From the NCBI GenBank assembly GCA_029747585.1, contig JAPEVF010000497.1:1-33508 (forward strand): a DNA stretch of 33,508 bases. Direction: 5' to 3'. Position numbers and translations under genes: made by a program. Below the pieces are notes generated by a model. It had not been told where the DNA came from. It worked only from the letters and a program-made list of their open reading frames with translations, and did not search any database. Source of the stretch: Pleurotus djamor. Its lineage: Eukaryota > Basidiomycota > Agaricomycetes > Agaricales > Pleurotaceae. Below are positions 1 through 10,297 of the stretch, piece after piece (position 1 is the stretch's first letter; each line of letters opens with the position of its first letter).

Positions 1-20
1 GTGTGAGCTTCAGCTCTGGG

Positions 21-161
21 GTGGTTGAGTTGGATTCCTGCTTCAGTGGAATTCAGAGTCCTCAATCGCGCTCAGAACTTTTGGTTTCTTCGGGCTCATC
101 GACCCGGGGACATTTTCCTCCGCCCCTTGCACCTCCTGGCGTGCCCCTTTCGGAGCAAAAT
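21..161 (+). repeat. 141-bp direct repeat, copy 1
   Basis: This block recurs almost exactly at 555-695, 534 bp downstream and in the same orientation. The only difference I found is one base in the CATCGACCC / CATAGACCC segment. Sequence outside the block is unrelated on both sides. I see no terminal inverted repeats or target-site duplication, so it could be a recent local duplication, a fragment of a repeat family, or an assembly artefact. No convincing coding frame is shared. Confidence 0.85.
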
Positions 162-937
162 CCCCCTGGTCACGTGATCCTCCTTTCCAACCTTTGCCCG
201 AAACCAAAAGCTCTCCCCCACACTTTGAACTCAGATGAAACATTGAATTGTGGAAGCTGAGTTCAAAGATTTACATTCCTACTCTGTGCTACCCACCAGT
301 TACCTTGTTGCGTGATAGGCCTCTGCGAGCCTGCGAGCAGAACCAAAGCCTATCTAAGGACAAGGTCAACGCAGTGGCAACAGAGTCCTTGACAGCTGTG
401 AGAGTACTTACGTAAGCAATCCCATCAGCTGCAGCAGCGACGCGTAAGACACGACCTGCTTCCTCATCGTCCGCGTCGTCGAGCTTGCTGCCTGGTCCTC
501 TCAGTTTTTCGTGCCCACCCTTCCACTTCCCCNTCTTTCTCTTGCACTTACAGTGTGGTTGAGTTGGATTCCTGCTTCAGTGGAATTCAGAGTCCTCAAT
601 CGCGCTCAGAACTTTTGGTTTCTTCGGGCTCATAGACCCGGGGACATTTTCCTCCGCCCCTTGCACCTCCTGGCGTGCCCCTTTCGGAGCAAAATTCCCT
701 GTGTACCTGGGAGCTACTCTCAGCTCTTGTACTCCCGAGGTTTCAGCCCTTCGGATGACTCTCAAAACATCCCTGTCCTTCGAGCCTGACACACCTAGCT
801 TTCGCGAACCGCATACAACTACCTAACCTGCATTATACACATATCTCTTCTTCAAGGAGCCCATATAGAGTATAGCAAGAAACCCGTACATAGAAGAAAT
901 TCCTTACCTTCCCATATCGACAAGACTCTTCTGCTTC
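162..937. other. No gene seen, apart from the second repeat copy
   Basis: Apart from the second repeat copy at 555-695, I see nothing here that can be supported as a gene. Open frames on both strands are short and low in information. There is one ambiguous base at 532, beside a run of C. Confidence 0.5.
555..695 (+). repeat. 141-bp direct repeat, copy 2
   Basis: Near-identical copy of 21-161, in the same orientation. It is preceded by a TTACAG that resembles a 3' splice site. The base at the N (532) lies just outside the repeat. See copy 1 for possible origins. Confidence 0.85.
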
Positions 938-1163
938 ATGACGACTCTCACAGCTTTCCAATCCTTTGAGCTCGACACTCCCGCGGCCGGCCTCCCCTCA
1001 AACCGAGATGCGCTCACACCTATGCCATTTATAGTAAGGTCCTCACATTCATCTATCTTAGCTCTACTGATGAAAGACAAACTGGTATCTCTCGCAGAGT
1101 TGCCCCCACGTCCCACCTCCTGTGTTGACAACCTTCCTCTTCATCTATCCTCCCACAAAGTGA
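938..1163 (+). CDS. Possible small two-exon gene, function unknown
   Basis: An ATG at 938 opens a 32-codon exon beginning MTTLTAFQSFELDTPAAG. It ends exactly at a GTAAGG donor (1034), and a CTCGCAG acceptor at 1097 closes a 64-bp intron containing CTACTGAT as a plausible branch site. Phase is conserved, and the next exon adds 21 residues before TGA at 1161. Beyond that stop the same frame stays open to 1380 and encodes a hydrophobic then basic stretch, so the stop could be a later lesion or the true end. I do not recognise the family. The only support is splice-signal quality and phase, so this is a weak call. Confidence 0.25.
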
Positions 1164-1979
1164 TACCCTACAACCTTGCCTCGAAGGAGCACCAAGTTAA
1201 GATTCAAGATATTTATTGCCTTAACCTTCTCAGCAGCCTCACTTCCTTTGCTCGTGCCCTCAGCTAATGCGGCACCCCTCCTGAAGGTCCGAACCAACTC
1301 TAATGTCAAGGCTCCGCGTTTAGAAAAACCCATTACAGGAAGCATCAAACTTCGTCACAATTTTACTACTCTTCCGGGTTGATTCCTTGCGCTTGAGTAT
1401 GGTGTCCCTGAAATCTCTGGGTCACTTGTAAGTCATCCTTGAGTGATTGTGTGCTCACTTTGACGGTTTGGGTCATCCTCAAGGGAGTATAAATGGTAAT
1501 ACAGTATAAAGTGATCTATTTTGAGCGTTGACGCTGAACGTTCAACGACTGTAGGTAGCGGAAAAGTCCTGATTCGCTTCGGCGGAACCACACTCCTATC
1601 TCCTATCCCCTGTACCTGCGACACACGTGCCTGACGCATCCCGTGGTTTCGCTGTCCGAAATTTACCGCTCCGAAAACCAACTCTCTGACTCTGAGATTC
1701 AAGTTCACGATCCGAAATATAATTCCACCCTTTGAAATCGAAATCTACTGGTGCCGAAATCCAAGTTCAAACTCCGAAATCCGAATCCCCAACTCGAAAT
1801 CGAAATCAAGGCCTCAGACGAGATCAAGAACACCCTCCAAAGACGAGTAATTTTGTCCGCTGGGGGCCTTCATACAATTGCCTTGAATAAATCCTCAACA
1901 TCAGCCCCGTTGTTGCGATGCATCGTTCTGTAGGTATGTCTACAGTGCAACAGAGACTGCTGGCTGTCCAAGAGGAAAA
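1164..1979. other. No gene seen
   Basis: Apart from the open frame continuing to 1380 behind the TGA noted in the previous entry, I see no supported gene. Around 1655-1810 there are repeated short CCGAAAT and CGAAATC motifs (for example TCCGAAATT, TCCGAAATA, TCGAAATCG), an imperfect micro-repeat without recognisable function. Confidence 0.45.
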
Positions 1980-2324
1980 TTACGCGTCCAACGGAATGGG
2001 TGGGCAGCCTGGCGATTTGGATAACTTGAAGGATCGATGAAGGCGAATACTGTGGACGCGGGCGACGGCGGGGGCGGGCTTGATAGAGATATGGAGCTTC
2101 TCTGCTAGTGAGGAAATGATTTCAGTGGTCAACGAGTGCAGAGGGAACTGAACGTAGTACGACTGGGTGATGGCAGAAAACAGCACGAGTAATGCGCGCC
2201 GTATTGGATGAATGTCGGCCAGGGGAAGCAGATCGTGCCATCGGCGGCATACTGCTCGTCCGTTTATGAGTGTTGTTAGATGGAACTCGGTTCGTTTGGG
2301 ATCGTAATCATGAAGGTGACTCAA
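1980..2324 (-). pseudogene. F-box-like protein remnant
   Basis: The minus-strand frame contains INGRAVCRRWHDLLPLADIH followed by PIRRALL. This is the pattern of the F-box second half and adjoining region in many basidiomycete F-box proteins (L-x-CRRW, a hydrophobic core, then a short helix). F-box proteins normally recruit substrates to SCF ubiquitin ligases through Skp1. The first F-box helix (LPxELL-type) is not visible upstream, and the downstream part (about 70 residues, proline- and basic-rich) does not look like a substrate-binding domain. I therefore read it as a fragment. A chance resemblance is possible because the motif is short. Confidence 0.35.
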
Positions 2325-2457
2325 CTTTGCTGCCTGCAGTGGGCCTCGACCTCTCGCGTCCCAACTCTCCTAAGGGAACCTCCTATTGCGATTCGAGGAG
2401 CTCCGGAGAATTAGCGCCCAGTGAGGACATCCGTAATTCTAGCCTCTATGACTACTA

Positions 2458-2731
2458 CTAGAGGCCCTGGAGCTCGAGAGGACGACAGTCGATCCTCAAG
2501 ACCTCAATATTCAATTCGCGTCCGACATTCTTGCCCGTCGAAATGACAAACTCGCGGTATCAGCACTAGGACTCACCCCCGCCTTTTTCAATCCCGCCTT
2601 CTTCTCGCTGGGCTCCATCATGTTGAAGGTTTGTACGCGTTTTCGTCTCGGAGACAGTCTTCTTCAATGCTGACGCCCACACCAAAAAGTACAAGCTAGA
2701 TCCTTCACGACAGACACGGGCCTTGCGATAA
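2458..2731 (+). pseudogene. Coding-like fragment with a frameshift, function unknown
   Basis: A plus-strand frame encodes a well-behaved stretch including VDPQDLNIQFASDILARRND and ends at a GTTTGT donor-like site (2629). A second protein-like stretch, VFFNADAHTKKYKLDPSRQ, starts at 2657 in a different frame and stops at TAA 2729. The gap between them is only 28 bp. That is too short for a normal intron and leaves the two parts out of phase, so either a deletion occurred or the model is wrong. Family unknown. Confidence 0.25.
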
Positions 2732-3705
2732 CTGTTCGCTGTTGCGGTGTCGGGTCGCTGGATAAGAAAATGCAACCAGCGGCGAAATGGATATACCTCG
2801 AGATGAACGTTAGCGTGGACCAAATCGTGCGTATCCCGCTCCCAGTCCATGCTGCAGTTACTCATGCTGCTTTCCAGATTAACAGGATCCAACTGCCCTG
2901 TCATTAATTCATTTCCTGCAGCCCCGTCATTGATCCATTAGCATCCCACCGGTAGCCAATGACCTCTGCAGCCAATTCGAGATTGTTATTCGGTGCACCA
3001 GTCAAATGCAGTAGAGAACTCGTAGTACTGAGTATTGGGCGGGTAGCGACGGCTGGAGGAGGGAATCCTAGGGTGTTACGTTTTCTGGTCGGTCGGCTGG
3101 CAGATGAAAAGGATATGGTACGTTTCTTGACGTCTCCCTAGCTTCCTGGGTACTTATTTGGTCGTACAGAAACTTCAGGGAAGACCTCTTTTAACTCTGG
3201 TTCGTTTGGGTAGTGAGTCCAGGAAAACCCCGTGATCTGGATCTGTGTTGACGGTATACGAACTCTCAGCCGCTGTGTGGGTCAGCATAGGGCAAGACAT
3301 TCGGGGTGCCGCGCTGCTGTTTTTGATGGCGCTTGAGACCTGGAGGACAATACATCCGGCCACTATCCTCCGTGAATGTTGGCTCGAACGGCACAACCTG
3401 GATAGTCTAATAGCCCGTCCATCCCTACGCGTCCAGAGGTTGCCTATGTTGGCAGAGCAGGGAGAAAACGGTGTGGGGAGATTAGAGACTACGCTACTCT
3501 TGGTGGGAATGCCTGGGTTTCATTTGAAGGTTGGACGTCTTTATTGGTGCTTATTGTGAATCTTCCCATTGGCGTCGCTAAGTACCTACAACGTTGATAT
3601 AGGCTTCGCACTGCATCCCCCTGCTGCCCAAGAAGCTCACATGGTGCGAGCTCGCTCCTGACCAAGGAAACATCCCCATGACAAGATGGACGAGTATGGA
3701 TGGAT
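2732..3705. other. No gene seen
   Basis: No supported gene. A plus-strand frame at 3245-3559 is open for about 104 codons but begins with TTG, has no splice context and shows no recognisable motif. Confidence 0.45.
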
Positions 3706-4117
3706 CCAACGATCGCGTAGACGGTCCTAGAGCTCGGAGGATCGACGGCGGCGCCACGACCTCTCCTCGACGAGCGCTAGACCATGACTATCACGACCGC
3801 GCCCCATCCATGACGAGCCTGCCTCCACCGACGAATCCGGCTGCCGCATAGACGGTACCAGAGTCTGGGGGATCAACGTTCAACAGCGGCGCCGCTGAGT
3901 CTCCACACCCAAACCTGGACCATAACTATCACGACAGCGCCCCGTCCGTGTCCATTCCCCATTCCCCATCCTACATCCTTTCCTCGCAAGTGAACACGGC
4001 TGAATCGAACAGTCTCACAGCCGGTACTAGATTTCGGGGGATTGGCGGTTTGCCTCTCCTCGCACGAAACTAGCCCATGACTATTCCAACCATTGCCCCC
4101 TCCGTGTCCATCCGCCA
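3706..4117 (+). repeat. Three degenerate tandem repeats (about 130-165 bp)
   Basis: Three diverged units follow one another at about 3706-3815, 3841-3958 and 4008-4117. Each starts with a form of TAGACGGTACCAGA (TAGACGGTCCTAGA; AGCCGGTACTAGA). Each continues through a GGGGGAT-x-GGCGG-like segment and ends with a form of CCATGACTATCACGACCGC followed by CCCCxTCCGTGTCCAT. All three possible frames contain stops, so the units are either non-coding or decayed. Confidence 0.6.
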
Positions 4118-4602
4118 AACCAAGTATTGGGCCCCAGTTGAGGAATCTGTAACGGCTCCATGCATTTCTCCTATGAACGACCTTGCGCGAAATCCGCATC
4201 GCCCCTTTTTCCGTAAGCGTCTTCTGCAGACCTGATAAACCTCACCCTCCTACGCTCAATGAGGCTAGGTGAACAGGAAGAGGAGGCAGATGACGAAGAA
4301 GAGTAAGACGAGGAAGCACTGGTAGGAAGGATGATGATTGAGACGTCGAAGAGCAGGGGAAGACTTGGAGAACGAAGACGACGATGAAGAGCAGAGGATA
4401 GCTTGTCGTCGGCACCCTACTCTGTCTTCGTTCTCCTTTACGGAGCTGCACTTACTACGACCGTCCAAAGTATCTTTGCTACCTTACCGATTCGATCTCT
4501 TAATCAACTCCGAGCTCCTCCTTTGCTACGACTTCCTACGATTACTAGGACTAAACCCACAGATGCCCGCTGTAATCGTTGTGTATTCCCATCTATATAC
4601 AG
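4118..4602. other. No gene seen; purine-rich GA tract
   Basis: No supported gene. The interval 4268-4400 is rich in GAGGA/GAAGA runs that read as acidic residues on the plus strand, a low-complexity tract with a stop in each frame. Confidence 0.45.
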
Positions 4603-5187
4603 GAACGTCCACTCAAGTCTCCCCGGTTCGACATTGGGTATTCCCACCAGCAAGTGATGAGTCTTCCTTGCGGGTCTCAGGCTACCAGCGCCAGCGCCAA
4701 CACGCAGTCCACTCGAATTTGGTCGGCCGTTCATCAACTTGGGCTCAACCATCAAGCTTCGAGTGCCCAAGTCCTTACCGGCGATCTGCTCGACGCTGGA
4801 AGCACATAGCCTGAAGGCTTCTTGGCTTCTGTCCCACCTTGGAACGAAGGCTACGAAGCGATGACTTCAGCCGACCAGCTGCAGGAACTGCCTTCTAACG
4901 CCGGAAATGCTCAGGCTCACACGTTATGCATTAGGGAGGGCAGCAGCATTGAGAGCACTGGCAGCCTCTGGTCTCTCAGCAAGCGCTCCGCCAGCTCCCC
5001 CCGAGCCCTACGCGACGCCAACTTCAAATGCATCTTTTGGAAAAGACACGAACCAGACCATACTGCTTGGACAATACACGGATTTGGCCTTATCTTGATT
5101 CAGATCAGCACCCCGCAGACGGTTCGACGTTTTGTCGTCGATTCCACAGCCGAAAATGAGGAACATGGTGCACCCGAGACAAGTTGA
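4603..5187 (+). other. Possible coding remnant with an in-frame TAG, function unknown
   Basis: After an acceptor-like TATATACAG (ending 4602), one frame stays open to 5185 except for a single TAG at 4807. It includes GSQATSASANTQSTRIWSAV before the stop and SVPPWNEGYEAMTSADQLQ after it. Composition is protein-like (Ser, Ala, Gln rich), but no family is recognised. An overlapping frame at 4907-5098 is Ala-rich and equally open, so frame choice is uncertain. Confidence 0.2.
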
Positions 5188-5381
5188 CATAGAAGCCTGA
5201 AGTTTGAAGCATTGCTCCCGAGTACTGACGCTTCTCTGGTTCTCTGATCTCTCTGCTCCCGTTCTTCCAATGCGCGATGTTTGAGTGCTTCCTCGGCTTT
5301 CCATCTCCGGGACCCCAACTCAGAGTCACGTTGGAGCATGATGCATGGGAGACAAAGCAGTACTTTTGATGGCCAGTCCAC

Positions 5382-5388
5382 TATAAAG
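5382..5388 (+). promoter_or_regulatory. TATA-like element
   Basis: CTATAAAGG lies about 55 bp before an ATG at 5440 that is followed after four codons by a GTAAGT donor. It would suit the decayed gene that follows, but no transcript evidence exists. Confidence 0.35.
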
Positions 5389-5439
5389 GCAATCGCAAGT
5401 ATCGAGGATGTGCACCACGAACCGAATACTATCATCATC

Positions 5440-6081
5440 ATGAAGCTCTCTGGTAAGTACTCAGGCTCCCGTACCTTTCAACCCCACCCCAAATTCCTAA
5501 CTTACACGCTCTTGGCTTTGGCCATTACCCTCTTTGCTTGTGCAGGCAACACTCGATAATACCCGGTCGTCTTCCCGTATATCTCACTTGTCTTCGAAGC
5601 TGCTACCCCTTGGCTGCGAAGCCGCAAACACTGTCTAAATACAGACTGGACGCCCAGCCTGTAAGCCCGTCGCGGCATCAGCGAAGAGTTCCAGCCTGTC
5701 GCTTTCACTTCGTCTGCGTTTATCTGGACTGCCGAGCTACCCACACCTGGGGGAATAGAGGATTCCGCAAAAGCTGTGGGATCTCCTTCCAGACAATGTG
5801 CTACAGATGGTCGTTGTCATTCAATATGCACCGTTACTGGACACCGTTGGGCGTTTACTGATCTACGTCGACTAGAGGACGATGCCGCCCAAGTCTTCGT
5901 GAACGGAAAATTACTCGGGGGAAGCAACGTTCGGAGGGCTGATCCGGCCCTCTTTCCCGCGTTCCTCGACAACAGGACCCTTGACCAAAGCGCAGCTAGC
6001 GTTGTAGCTACCATCAAGATCCACTACGTCGGCGGGACCTCTGGTGACCGCAAAGAAGTCTTGCTGGTCAGTGTTTCATGA
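5440..6081 (+). pseudogene. Decayed secreted, alpha-L-rhamnosidase-like N-terminal region
   Basis: Frame 5665-6081 encodes a region with AFIWTAELPTPGGIEDSAKA and, about 60 residues later, DDAAQVFVNGKLLGGSN, then a C-terminal ATIKIHYVGGTSGDRKEV. Aromatic 'IWT-x-E' followed by 'D-x-A-x-V-F-V-N-G-x-x-x-G' is how the galactose-binding-like front part of fungal alpha-L-rhamnosidase-like secreted proteins usually reads; this is recognition by eye, not a search. The ATG at 5440 has a good GTAAGT donor and a long CTAAC...TGTGCAG intron, but splicing there leads straight to a stop. The TAA at 5662 also separates the two parts. The catalytic half is absent. Probably a broken gene; the family call is weak. 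Confidence 0.3.
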
Positions 6082-7294
6082 ACGTATCTTTCTCTCGGTG
6101 GCTACGAATTGCTTACCGGACACCAGAGGAATGAACACCTTGTACATTTCCACTCTCTTGGAGCCCACCTGAGTCTGCCTCACCATTGGTCGAGAGCGTT
6201 TGGTCACACCATGGACGGGCATATTGATGAGAAGAGGCAGGGTTGGGAAGAGGAATCCGGCTTGCTTCAATGTCCCCGTGTAGTGGGGATGAACGGTGAA
6301 TCGCTCCCAGTGAATATGGTGAAGAAGGAAAAGCAGGGACATGCCTTTTCGTGGTCTCAATTTTGATCACACACGCGAATGAATGAGAGGGCTAGCTGGG
6401 ATTAGGGTGACGTTGACCGTGCGCGTCCGTGAGTGCCGATTCATGGAATGGATTTAATTCAATTGAGCTCAATACACATTGTCTCTGCTGTAGTGTTTGA
6501 TGTGTGATACTCAGATGCATGAGTACAGCCGTGGACGGTCTGCGGGTTGGTATCGTCTGCGTCTTTCCCCAGACATTATCCCATCCGTCTATTGTCCGAT
6601 GTATCGTTCCGGGCCGCTGGGACGCATCCGTCGCACTTTCCTTGGAAACGCTAGAGTACGCTCTTGGTACGCGTGCGATCACAAGGTATATTCCAATGTT
6701 CGACTTTGACAGATCTGTGTGGATATTTATTCCTCTCGATAGCTGCACTGACCCATATGCCAGGTCTGGGCTCAAGGCTCCATACCTCTCCAATGAGGCT
6801 TTAAACTACGGATCGGAGAGCTACGACCCCCATTTCCTAAGTGGATGGTTCAAGTCTTCTGCAGCGTAAGACGGAGATGTTCATCGCGAAGCAGCCCTTT
6901 TCATCCCGACCAGTGAAGGTGCCGTCCTCTGTCCTAAAAGTAATTACGCAAGGCCTCTTCACCCCACCTATCACATTTTTCAACACTATTTCACCCAAAC
7001 CTTTCACCCAGCACACATTGCGATGTCTACCCAACATCCCGACGTCCGAAATGCCTCGCCTCCCATCGAATGGTTAATTACTCGCAAGGTACTGAGAACG
7101 CGGGTTCCAACGCGTCCTCTCATCAAGTTGTGACTGGTGCCACTCGCCTCCGGCCTGACACCACTTACGAGTCGCCCGAAGTTGACACCCTGGCTGAGCT
7201 GAAAGAGGCCATGCCTGACTGTGTTAGGCTGTGGACCATCTTCCCTAGTAATGTTCGAAGCTAGAGAAGGGTTTAAGTTCATTTGTTCCCTCAG
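6082..7294. other. No supported gene; two short coding-like frames
   Basis: A plus-strand frame at 6504-6869 and the 7070-7261 frame (which includes VTGATRLRPDTTYESPEVDT) look mildly protein-like, but neither has a recognisable motif. The second ends two codons after CCTAG|TAATG, which could be a donor leading to the acceptor at 7294. It may belong to the remnant that follows. Confidence 0.35.
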
Positions 7295-7792
7295 ATGGCA
7301 GTTGAGGAGGTTGTAACTCTTCTTCACTCTGTTTTCTCTTGTGCCTTGGAAGTCCCGCCAGCGCTATTGGACCTTTGTAGGAGCTAGCTGAATCGAAGAG
7401 AGACCATGATCGACGGGTGGCTAAGCGTTTTGAAGAGGGCACTCGCGAATAAGGCGATCCTTGACATCATCCATCTGTTGGGAAAGACGCGAGCTGCGAC
7501 ACAACGAGCTCTTGCTACGAATACGACACCCTCTGTACCGACCACAGAGGTAAGTAGCAATCCATGCGCCAAGTCCACCGTCGATGCCACTTCAACCAAG
7601 CAGGAACCAGTCCCTGTCGTCGACCTTCCCCCTCCCCCCGATCCTATCGTCGGTAATCCTAGAGACTTATCAACTTCGCAGGTCGAAGACGGGGAGAACG
7701 ATACAGTGTTGACTGTCACACCCGATTCCAATGTGAAGGAGGGTGTAGAGATCCAAGGACAAACAGGATGCGGCTCGCGTGGGACCTTCTAA
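7295..7792 (+). pseudogene. Helical then proline-rich coding remnant with in-frame TAG
   Basis: From the acceptor TTCCCTCAG at 7294 one frame runs to 7790 with a single TAG at 7385. It carries a leucine-rich helical part (ALEVPPALLDLCR before the stop; ILDIIHLLGKTRAATQRAL after it), then a Thr/Pro-rich tail with DLPPPPDPIVGNPRD. A clean 54-bp phase-0 intron (GTAAGT at 7550, CAAGCAG at 7603) fits inside the tail. Removing it keeps the frame open. The family is not recognised. The TAG means either an unrecognised intron or a decayed gene. Confidence 0.3.
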
Positions 7793-8570
7793 GAAGTCAT
7801 CGCTTATTGCTTGCCTCTCGATTCGACCTAATTTTCTCGTATCGACCTGCTTTTGCTTAGCGTGGCCATCTGCGCGAACTCGTAACTTCGATTTCGTCGA
7901 TCCAACCCATCACAGCGTCCAGGATCGTCCATGGTACAGTTGGAGGTGTCTATTAATGAATAGAGTAAGCAAGGTATGCCCTGTCGAAGTCATCGAAACA
8001 CGATGGAGACTCTATTTTCCCAGATTTGACCTCGAATAACTTAACAACGGTTTGTCGGTTCAATGATTCCGTCTAGGATCGTGCTGGTGGGCTACTAACG
8101 ATGGTTGAGAACAAGAGAAAATGTCGCTGGAATCGACTTTCCGAGGGGTTTGTGCCAAGATGCGGGGAGGAGGTGGTCGTCATGAAGGTCGTTCAGACCA
8201 AGGCCTGTAGCGTCGATAGGCCGGCTGGAGGCGTCTATCACATGTGGTACGTTGATCATAAAGTTCTTGGAGACCAAGGCAACTAATTCGGACTACCCAT
8301 TTTTTTTACCAAAATCAGCCAAAGTTACAACCTCAAATAACTTCTGAACTGCTGTGAACTGCTGGATTATACACTACTAAGGACCCCTGTGGAAGGTATC
8401 AGCAAAATTTCTATAGTTGTTGATCCTTTGCAGTTGATAATTTCGCTCATTTGCGGGTATATTTTTGTGCATTCAAAAAAGTAAGTCATTCAAAAAAGAA
8501 AAGGGTAAATACAAGCCCGATCAGGGTAAGGATGTCGTTAGTATTGCTCAATCAACGAGATCCTGGCGCT
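7793..8570. other. No gene seen
   Basis: Nothing supported. The segment about 8300-8480 is AT-rich with homopolymer T and A runs. It lies immediately 3' of the minus-strand gene ending at 8571 and may hold its terminator. Confidence 0.45.
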
Positions 8571-9639
8571 CTAATTCCTCCGTCGAGACTTCGGTGGCGG
8601 CGACGTCGCTGTGGCTGGGGCCACCTTGTAAGGCAGAGGAGGAACCTCCACGAAGACGGTATATTTGAGGACCCCCCGAGTTCCTTGACTGCTTCCCTCT
8701 CCCCTGCTCACGTTCACGTTTCTTCGATCTCTTGTAGACAAAGTCCCTTCGTTTCTTCGCTTTCGCTGCAGCGATCGGACAAGGTGATGAGGTTGGGACG
8801 CATCCATGGCTTGCATAGCGTTGTGCTCCATTTCTTCCGTTGAGACTTCGGTCGTGGCGACATCGCGCTGTGGAGGTGGGGCCACCTTGTAAGGCAGAGG
8901 AGGAACCTCCACGAAGACGGTATATTTGGGGACCCCCCGAGTTCCTTGACTGCTTCTCTCTCCCCTGCTCACGTTCACATTTCTTCGATCTCTTGTAGAC
9001 AAAGTCCCTTCGTTTCTTCGCTGTCGCTGCAGCGATCGGACAAGGTCACGAGGCTGGTGTCCACGCATGGCATCCAGAGCGTCGATACGCCCGCCAGCGA
9101 TGTTGGGAACCTGCTGGCGAGGAAGGGGGACGGAGACTTCAGTGTCAACGGGAGAAGGGAGGAAGAGAGGCTCCATTTTTGGATTATCGTTGGTTTTATG
9201 GGGTGTCGTATCTGTTGTTCTACCACTCCCCTCACCTCCACCTCCACTGGCACGTCTCCCCAACCGGCTCTGAAAGCGTCTCTCCTCCGCATCTATCGTC
9301 ATTATCAAGGTGGAAATGTCCACGAAGAAACCGGGATACACTGCGTAGATGCTGGGGGCAGAAATGAGCTGCAGGAAGGAGCGGATGAACCCCTGTGAGA
9401 CCAAACGTTATAGTGAGGTCCAAATCTATGAACTTTGCACTTACCAGTTCTCTCCGACAATCTGCGATCCATTTTCGAGTAGCTTTCTCTCGATCGCTGC
9501 CTCTGAACCATTGAGGGTCTCGGTAGACCAGGAACTTGAGCTGATCGTGTCGTCCACGCAGCAGCGTGTATCGAGCGGGGCCTCCACAATCGTGAAACGC
9601 GTTCACGAAATCTTGCGGAGTGGAAAAGACGACGACCAT
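8571..9639 (-). CDS. Two-exon gene with 87-residue tandem repeat, function unknown
   Basis: Exon 1 (9639-9445) begins with ATG and MVVVFSTPQDFVNAFHDCGG. A GTAAGT donor and TCTCACAG acceptor bound a 52-bp intron (9444-9393), phase 0. Exon 2 (9392-8571) gives about 338 residues in total. The first about 115 residues look globular. Then come an Arg/Gly/Ser-rich linker and two copies of an 87-residue unit, each with HHLVRSLQRKRRNEGTLS or its QPRDLVRSLQRQRRNEGTLS variant, then YTVFVEVPPLPYKVAP. The repeats are basic and probably disordered. In the last unit an indel after YKVAP shifts the frame, so the protein ends KSRRRN instead of continuing. A single ambiguous base (9643) sits just before the start codon in a G run. 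No signal peptide, no membrane segment, family unknown. Confidence 0.6.
8583..9098. repeat. Two tandem copies of a 261-bp unit
   Basis: The segment from ACGGTATATTTGAGGACC (8656) recurs 261 bp later at 8917. The units are about 90% identical by eye over 8583-8840 and 8841-9098. The period is exactly 87 codons, so the duplication keeps the minus-strand reading frame. The differences are scattered substitutions plus one indel cluster near 8610-8625 in the distal copy. Confidence 0.8.
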
Positions 9640-10297
9640 GGTNGGGGGGAAGAAAGAAAGAATGTCGACTTCACCCTCCCAGACCTCGATAAGATATGTG
9701 AAAGTTCTCCATTTCCGTGAAGAGTGAGGAAGTTATTCGGAACATGAAGTTCCCATCAAATTCTCGACTTCATTGTCTCAATGACGTCACTTTTCACCTC
9801 GATCACTTTCTTGGGTAAAACTGCCGGGCTCATTGTCTTCATAATCTTGACGATTTCCTCGCTGTTCCATCGAAGCGCCTCCGCTACTGCAATGTCGGGT
9901 GTTTGTCCGTTTTAATATCAGAATTGCATAACACGACTTTTCGAATTCAACGCCGCCGAATAATCTTCCAACGCCATACTCGATCGCCGAACTCCCGACG
10001 CTATTGGAGTTCATCCAAGCGACACCCACATCGTCCGTCCGTATGCCTGGAAAGTAGCTCAAAAGCAGCTTTAGCGCGAGACGTAAGCGTCCTCGGAATG
10101 CGGTGAAGAATGACCCAGTCGGTCACGAGTTATCCGAGGCTGTTGGTACGGTCGTCTGTCCGCGTGTTGCTGCATTGTAGATCTACTCATAGAGTATACT
10201 TAATCTACCCTATGGCCAGCTATACCTGATAGCCCAGCGGTCCCGACACCCAGCCAGCAATCCTCACCCCACCCCGCCGCCTCATATCCCATTGCAG
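9640..10297. other. No gene seen
   Basis: No supported gene. It lies upstream of the minus-strand gene starting at 9639, so its promoter should be here, but I cannot point to a TATA box. TAGTATACTCTATG-like AT-rich sequence around 10185-10205 is unexplained. Confidence 0.4.

Noticed and set aside
8946..9398. A 150-codon plus-strand frame
   Set aside because: It lies antisense to the two-exon repeat gene, and the repeat copies give similar open frames on this strand without splice signals.
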